Positions 59,990-64,000 of a DNA stretch of 64,000 nt are shown in pieces. Within the stretch, counting starts at the first letter, position 1; the number at the start of each line of letters is the position of its first letter. The position numbers and the translations under genes are program-made. The DNA comes from JAVBMU01 sp031552185 (GTDB lineage Bacteria > Actinomycetota > Actinomycetes > Actinomycetales > Cellulomonadaceae), in NCBI GenBank assembly GCA_031552185.1, contig JAVBMU010000033.1:1-64000 (forward strand). The letters run 5' to 3'. The notes under the pieces were generated by a model, which was given only the letters and a program-made list of their open reading frames with translations, had not been told where the DNA came from and searched no databases.

Positions 59990-60361
59990 TCAGCGCGCCG
60001 CCGGCTCGGTGCTGCCCCGCAGGATCGCCGTCATCTTCTTGCCCTTGGCCAGTTCGTCGATGAGCTTGTCCAGGTAGCGGATCTGCTGCATGAGCGGGTC
60101 CTCGATGTTCTCCACCCGGTAGCCGCAGATGACGCCCGTGATCAGTGCGGCGTTGGGGTTCATGGCTGGGGCGTCGGCGAAAAAGGTCCGCAGGTCCACC
60201 TCCGTGGCGATGACCCGGGCCAGGCCGGCGTCGTCGTAGCCGGTCAGCCAATGGATGATCGCGTCGACCTCGTCCCGGCTGCGGCCCTTGCGCTCGGCCT
60301 TGGTCACGTAGTGCGGGTAGATGCTCGCGAAGCTGGTGGTGAAGATCCGGTGTTCGGCCAT
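59990..60361 (-). CDS. DUF2200-family protein
   Basis: The 123-residue protein matches DUF2200 along its length: HRIFTTSFASIYPHYVTKAE, KGRSRDEVDAIIHWLTGYD, PNAALITGVICGYRVENIED and QQIRYLDKLIDELAKGKKM. The function is unknown. ATG 60361 has GGAGGAG upstream. It is divergent from the ABC exporter. Confidence 0.88.
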   Translation of the reverse strand: MAEHRIFTTSFASIYPHYVTKAERKGRSRDEVDAIIHWLTGYDDAGLARVIATEVDLRTFFADAPAMNPNAALITGVICGYRVENIEDPLMQQIRYLDKLIDELAKGKKMTAILRGSTEPAAR

Positions 60362-60502
60362 GTCGCGTCTCCTCCAGTGGTCCCCCTGACGCCCGCGCGT
60401 CATCTCGGGCGAGTGTCTCACGGTGCGTCGCGCGCTTCGAGGCCCGACCGCCGTCGGTGCGTGAGCGTTCCGGGCGAAAACGCTCGGCGCTCGGGCTACC
60501 CT

Positions 60503-60519
60503 CTGCGGTGGCACCGCAG
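60503..60519. promoter_or_regulatory. Hairpin near the ABC exporter start
   Basis: CTGCGGTG and its complement CACCGCAG are separated by one base, directly after a possible -10 box TACCCT (60497-60502). It could be an operator or a 5' hairpin for the ABC gene. Confidence 0.35.
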
Positions 60520-60539
60520 ATCCCGGAAGTTGGTCCCGC

Positions 60540-62417
60540 ATGCGTTCGATTCTTCGCATTCTGTCCTCCGCGCGGCAGTTCTGGCCGTTGTACGTGGGGA
60601 TCGTGGTGTGCTCTGCGCTCGTCACGGCGACGGGGCTGCTGACGCCGTTCATCATCAAGGCGGCGACCGACGCCATCGTCGGCGCGCGCAACGGGACGGG
60701 CAGCGCGACGGTCTCCACCGTGGTCCTGCTGGCCGTGGCGCTCCTGGTCACCGAGTTGGTCAATACGCTGATCGTGAACGTGGGCGGGTACCTCGGCGAC
60801 ATGATGGCGGTCCGGCTTCGCACGCAATTGTCGTCGCGATATTTCGAGAAGCTGCTCAGCCTGCCGCAGCGGTATTTCGACAACGAGTTGACCGGCACCG
60901 TGATCAATCGCCTCTCGCGTTCGATCACCGAGGTGACCAGCTTCCTGAACATGTTCGCGAACAACTTTTTCCCGATGCTGCTCTCGGTCGCCGCGATCGA
61001 GGTGATCGTTGCCTTCTACTATTGGCCGCTGGCCCTGCTCCTCGCGGTGATCTACCCGCTGTTCACGTGGCTGACCGCCCGCACCTCGGTGCGGTGGCAG
61101 GAACTCGAGGGGAAGAAGAACCACGAGTACGACGTCGCGGGCGGGCGGTTCGCCGAGTCGGTCGGCCAGGTCCGGGTGGTCAAGAGCTTCGTCCAGGAGG
61201 CCCGGGAATTGCGGCTGTTCCGGGCCCGGTTCGACGCCGCGGTGGACTTGACCTCGACCCAGTCCCGGTATTGGCACCGGATGGACGTGTCGCGCCGGGC
61301 GGGGCTGAACGCGATCTTCTTCGGCGTCTTCGCGATCATCTTTGTGCGCACCATGCAGGGCCATTTCTCGATCGGCGTCATGGTGCTGCTCATCCAGCTC
61401 GTCGCGATGGCGCGCCAGCCGGTGTTCGGGATGAGCTTCCTGGTGGACAGCGTCCAGCGGGCGATCGCCAATTCGAAGGACTACTTCGCGGTGATGAGCG
61501 AGGAGCCCGAGCCGGGCGCGGTGCTCGCGGCGGAGCCGGCGGTCGGCGTTGCCGCCCAAGTGGGGGAGACCGGCGGCGTGGCCGAGGTCCGGGCCGCCGC
61601 CGACTCGAGGGACGACGGCGACGGCGGGCCGGCCGGGCGCGGGCCGGAGATCATGTTCGAGTCCGTGAGCTTCGGTTACGGCACCTCGGGGGAGGTGCTG
61701 CGTGAGGTCGATTTCACGGTGCCGGCGGGCCGCCGCGTCGCGCTGGTCTCGGAGAGCGGCGGAGGCAAGACGACGCTGGTCAGCCTGCTGCTGCGGCTCT
61801 ACCGGGCGGACGCGGGCCGGATCCGGATTGCCGGCCGGGAGATCGAAGACTGGCCGCTCGCGGACTTGCGCGGCGCCGTCGGCGTCGTCTTCCAGGACCC
61901 GTCGCTGTTCTCCGGGACGATCGCGGAGAACATCGCCTACGGGCGGCCGGAGGCGACCGAGGAGGAGATCCGCGCGGCCGCCCACAAGGCCCACGCGCAC
62001 GAGTTCATCTCGCGCTTCGACGATGGCTACGCGGCGCACATCGGCGAGCGCGGGCTCAAACTCTCGGGCGGGCAGAAGCAGCGCATCGCCATCGCCCGGG
62101 CGATCTGTAAGGACGCCCCGGTTCTGGTGCTGGACGAGGCCACGAGTTCGCTCGACTCGCGGTCCGAGCGGCTGGTCCACGACGGGCTGGAGAACCTGAT
62201 GGCGGGGCGAACCACGCTGATCATCGCGCACCGCCTCTCGACGATCGCCTCGGTGGACCGGATCGTCACACTGCGCGACGGCCGGGTGGACGAGGTCGGT
62301 CCGCCGGCCGAACTCGCCGAGAGCGGCGGAATCTACGCGGAACTGCTGGCGCTGCAGGCATCGGCGTCGAAGCGCGACCGCAAGCGAATGCAGCAGCGGT
62401 TCGACATCCGGGTGTAG
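60540..62417 (+). CDS. ABC multidrug-type exporter (fused half-transporter)
   Basis: The 625-residue protein joins six membrane helices (about residues 15-310) to an ATPase domain. The latter has Walker A SESGGGKTT, Q-loop FQDPSLFSG, signature LSGGQKQRIAIARA, Walker B LVLDEATSSLD and H-loop AHRLST. It would work as a homodimer; the substrate is unknown. An Ala/Gly-rich insert (AVGVAAQVGETGG) sits between the domains. It is placed next to the DUF2200 gene and ends just before a degenerate repeat array copy. Confidence 0.9.
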   Translation: MRSILRILSSARQFWPLYVGIVVCSALVTATGLLTPFIIKAATDAIVGARNGTGSATVSTVVLLAVALLVTELVNTLIVNVGGYLGDMMAVRLRTQLSSRYFEKLLSLPQRYFDNELTGTVINRLSRSITEVTSFLNMFANNFFPMLLSVAAIEVIVAFYYWPLALLLAVIYPLFTWLTARTSVRWQELEGKKNHEYDVAGGRFAESVGQVRVVKSFVQEARELRLFRARFDAAVDLTSTQSRYWHRMDVSRRAGLNAIFFGVFAIIFVRTMQGHFSIGVMVLLIQLVAMARQPVFGMSFLVDSVQRAIANSKDYFAVMSEEPEPGAVLAAEPAVGVAAQVGETGGVAEVRAAADSRDDGDGGPAGRGPEIMFESVSFGYGTSGEVLREVDFTVPAGRRVALVSESGGGKTTLVSLLLRLYRADAGRIRIAGREIEDWPLADLRGAVGVVFQDPSLFSGTIAENIAYGRPEATEEEIRAAAHKAHAHEFISRFDDGYAAHIGERGLKLSGGQKQRIAIARAICKDAPVLVLDEATSSLDSRSERLVHDGLENLMAGRTTLIIAHRLSTIASVDRIVTLRDGRVDEVGPPAELAESGGIYAELLALQASASKRDRKRMQQRFDIRV

Positions 62418-62426
62418 GAGGTCGGC

Positions 62427-62475
62427 GGGTCAGTACCTGGGCTCGCGAGTCCCACGGGTCTCGTTGCCCGACGGA
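62427..62475. repeat. Decayed AGTCAGTAC element, copy 3
   Basis: GGGTCAGTACC (62427) and GAGTCCCACGGG (62447) are 20 bp apart, followed by a core-like TCTCGTTGCCCG (62458-62470). It resembles the left arm and spacer of copies 1 and 2, without an inverted arm. Confidence 0.5.
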
Positions 62476-62491
62476 TACCCTGGGGGGTATC
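62474..62491 (+). promoter_or_regulatory. CsoR/CstR-type operator overlapping -10 box
   Basis: GATACCCTGGGGGGTATC is an 18-bp near-palindrome: 7-bp perfect arms GATACCC/GGGTATC around a G-rich centre. It resembles the operators of CsoR-family repressors (copper CsoR, persulfide CstR). It overlaps a -10 box TATCAT (62488-62493), 7 nt before ATG 62501, so a bound repressor would block the leaderless promoter. Confidence 0.55.
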
Positions 62492-62500
62492 ATCGGAGTC

Positions 62501-64000
62501 ATGACGGACGTGATGAAGACCGCGCCGCCTCGACGCATCGTCGTCGTGGGCGGGGTTGCCGCGGGGATGAGCGCGGCGGCGCGGGCGCGCCGCCTGGATG
62601 AGTCGGCCCGGATCACCGTGCTCGAGCGGGGCGAATACCCCTCGTTCGCAAACTGCGGCCTGCCGTACTACGTGGGTGGCGAGATCGCCTCAGCCGGCTC
62701 CCTGCTGGTGCAGACACCCGAGTCGCTGCGCGCCGCGCTGAACCTGGATGTGCGCGTGCGCCACGACGTCGTCGCCCTGGACCCGGCCGCCCGGACGGTC
62801 ACCTTCCGGTGCAACGACGGCGTTGGAACGCTCGCCTACGACGCGTTGGTCCTCGCCCCGGGGGCGCGGGCCGTGGTCCCGCCGATCCCGGGCGTGGACT
62901 CGCCGCGGGTGTGGACGCTGCGCACCGTCGACGACGCCGTCGGGCTGCGGGACCGGGTCGAGGCCGGCGCGCGCCGCGCTGTCGTGCTCGGCGGCGGCTT
63001 CATCGGGGTGGAGGCGGCCGAGGCGTTGCGCGGCCGGGGTCTCGAGGTCGACGTCGTCGACGTCGCGCCGCGCGTCCTGCCGGGCCTGGAACCGGAGATC
63101 GCCGCGGCGGTGACGGCCGAATTGCACCGGCTGGGCGTCGGAGTCCGCACGGCGGTCGCGGCGAAGGCGATCGAACCGGGCGCGGAGCGCGACGAGGTCG
63201 TGCTCGCCGACGGCGCTCGGCTCGCGGCGGACCTGATTGTCCTCAGCGTCGGCGTCCGCCCGGACACCGCGGTGTTCGAGGCCGCCGGCGTCGCCTGCGA
63301 CCGGGGCGCGATCCTGGTCGACGAACACGGGCGGACCAATGTCCCGGGCGTGTGGGCGGCGGGCGACGCCACCGCGAGTGTCGACGCCGTGACCGGCGTC
63401 GCCGCGCCGGTGCCGTTGGCCGGGCCGGCGAATCGGGCCGGGCGGCTGGTCGCCGACGACATCCTTCGGCCCGACGCCGCCCGCCCGCGCCCGCCGGCGC
63501 TCGGCACGGCAATCGTCCGGGTCGGTGAGCTGACCGCCGCGACCACGGGCGCCAATCGCGCGGCGCTGACGGCCGCCGGCGTGCCGTTCGAGACGCTGCA
63601 CCTGCACCCCCAGCAGCACGCGGGGTATTTCCCCGGGGCCGCGCGAATGCACCTGGTGGTGCACGTGGGCGCGGACGGCCGGTTGCTCGGCGCGCAGGCC
63701 GCCGGGCCCGCGGGCGTGGACAAGCGGATTGACGTGCTCGCCACCGCGATCCGGTTCGGCGCCGCAGCCGCGGACCTCGTCGACCTCGATCTCGGCTACG
63801 CCCCGCCCTACGGATCCGCGAAGGACCCGGTGAACCTGGTCGGGATGATGGCCCAGAATCTGGCCGACGGGACGCTGCGGCTCTGGTACGCCGACGACGT
63901 CGACGCCGTGCTCGCCGCCACGCTCGTGTTGGATGTCCGTTCGGCGGCGGAATTCGCCGGCGGACACGTGCCGGGCGCGCTGAACATTCCGCACACCGAG
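62501..64000 (+). CDS. CoA-disulfide reductase with rhodanese domain, 3'-partial
   Basis: The first 500 residues are present; the gene runs off the right edge. The flavoprotein part has the FAD loop VVVGGVAAGMSAAARARRL, the redox Cys52 in SFANCGLPYY, an NAD(P) loop VVLGGGFIGVEAAEALRG, and VWAAGDAT. The dimerisation domain follows (about 330-445), then a rhodanese domain starts (TLVLDVRSAAEFAGGHVPGAL), typical of CoADR-RHD proteins of sulfur metabolism. These reduce CoA-disulfide, CoA persulfide or polysulfide with NAD(P)H. The rhodanese Cys lies beyond the window. A CsoR-type operator covers the promoter. Confidence 0.9.
   Translation, partial: MTDVMKTAPPRRIVVVGGVAAGMSAAARARRLDESARITVLERGEYPSFANCGLPYYVGGEIASAGSLLVQTPESLRAALNLDVRVRHDVVALDPAARTVTFRCNDGVGTLAYDALVLAPGARAVVPPIPGVDSPRVWTLRTVDDAVGLRDRVEAGARRAVVLGGGFIGVEAAEALRGRGLEVDVVDVAPRVLPGLEPEIAAAVTAELHRLGVGVRTAVAAKAIEPGAERDEVVLADGARLAADLIVLSVGVRPDTAVFEAAGVACDRGAILVDEHGRTNVPGVWAAGDATASVDAVTGVAAPVPLAGPANRAGRLVADDILRPDAARPRPPALGTAIVRVGELTAATTGANRAALTAAGVPFETLHLHPQQHAGYFPGAARMHLVVHVGADGRLLGAQAAGPAGVDKRIDVLATAIRFGAAAADLVDLDLGYAPPYGSAKDPVNLVGMMAQNLADGTLRLWYADDVDAVLAATLVLDVRSAAEFAGGHVPGALNIPHTE

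Noticed and set aside
62690..63994. Long minus-strand open frame opposite the CoA-disulfide reductase
   Set aside because: It is the antisense shadow of a GC-rich gene; its translation is Arg/Gly-rich without motifs, whereas the plus strand has complete flavoprotein signatures.

Overview
The window is a stretch of a high-GC (roughly 73-75 % by eye) actinobacterial chromosome. The gene order is the classic actinobacterial one: thiL / rpmB / DAK2-domain gene / recG / rsmD / coaD / sepIVA-like / yceD / rpmF / rnc / mutM, cydABDC, and RNase E / tdk / rplU-rpmA / obg / proB / proA / nadD / rsfS / histidine phosphatase. GTG starts are common, many genes overlap by ATGA or GTGA, and several genes carry a TANNNT -10 box only 6-7 nt before the start codon, which predicts leaderless mRNAs. 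The genus cannot be fixed from this sequence alone.

Layout. 1-7000: end of a ribulose-phosphate 3-epimerase-like gene, thiL, a GNAT gene, rpmB, a DAK2-domain gene and recG. 7001-12760: an unusual 20-bp-periodic inverted repeat array, one unknown gene, then rsmD-coaD-sepIVA and yceD-rpmF-rnc-mutM. 12770-16430: a two-gene minus-strand operon of a P-loop ATPase and a large TPR protein, possibly a conflict or signalling module. 16690-24850: an amino-acid antiporter with a small anchored protein, and the cytochrome bd operon cydABDC. 25395-40014: RNase E, thymidine kinase, pcm, ribosomal L21/L27, obg, proline synthesis genes, nadD, rsfS and a phosphoglycerate-mutase-like phosphatase. 40117-54418: a genomic island beside tRNA-Ala(GGC). 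54845-64000: core-like chromosome again, with a HEAT-like protein, GNAT, APH-like kinase, zinc-ribbon protein, DUF2200 protein, ABC exporter, and a CoA-disulfide reductase-rhodanese cut by the right edge.

The most exciting region is the island. Three joined transposase relics (IS3, IS256, ISL3) lie on its tRNA side, and an internally deleted IS256 element with both ends preserved lies on the other. Between them are four tightly overlapping genes: a 1596-residue fusion of a sacsin/Hsp90-type (GHKL) ATPase with a DEAH helicase, a short SF1 (UvrD-like) helicase, a DrmA-type helicase and a DrmB-type DUF1998 protein. DrmA and DrmB are core parts of the anti-phage system DISARM, but DrmC, DrmD/DrmE and a DNA methyltransferase are absent. 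I read the locus as a DISARM-related, methylase-free multi-helicase defence system.

A second theme is non-coding. Two families of intergenic elements use a short word repeated every 20 bp and inverted around a core: AGTCAGTAC arrays near 7.1 and 58.1 kb with a decayed copy at 62.4 kb, and GAGGTAG elements just upstream of thiL and rsmD. Short in-frame tandem repeats have also expanded inside several coding genes, most strikingly four copies of a 9-residue unit in thymidine kinase.
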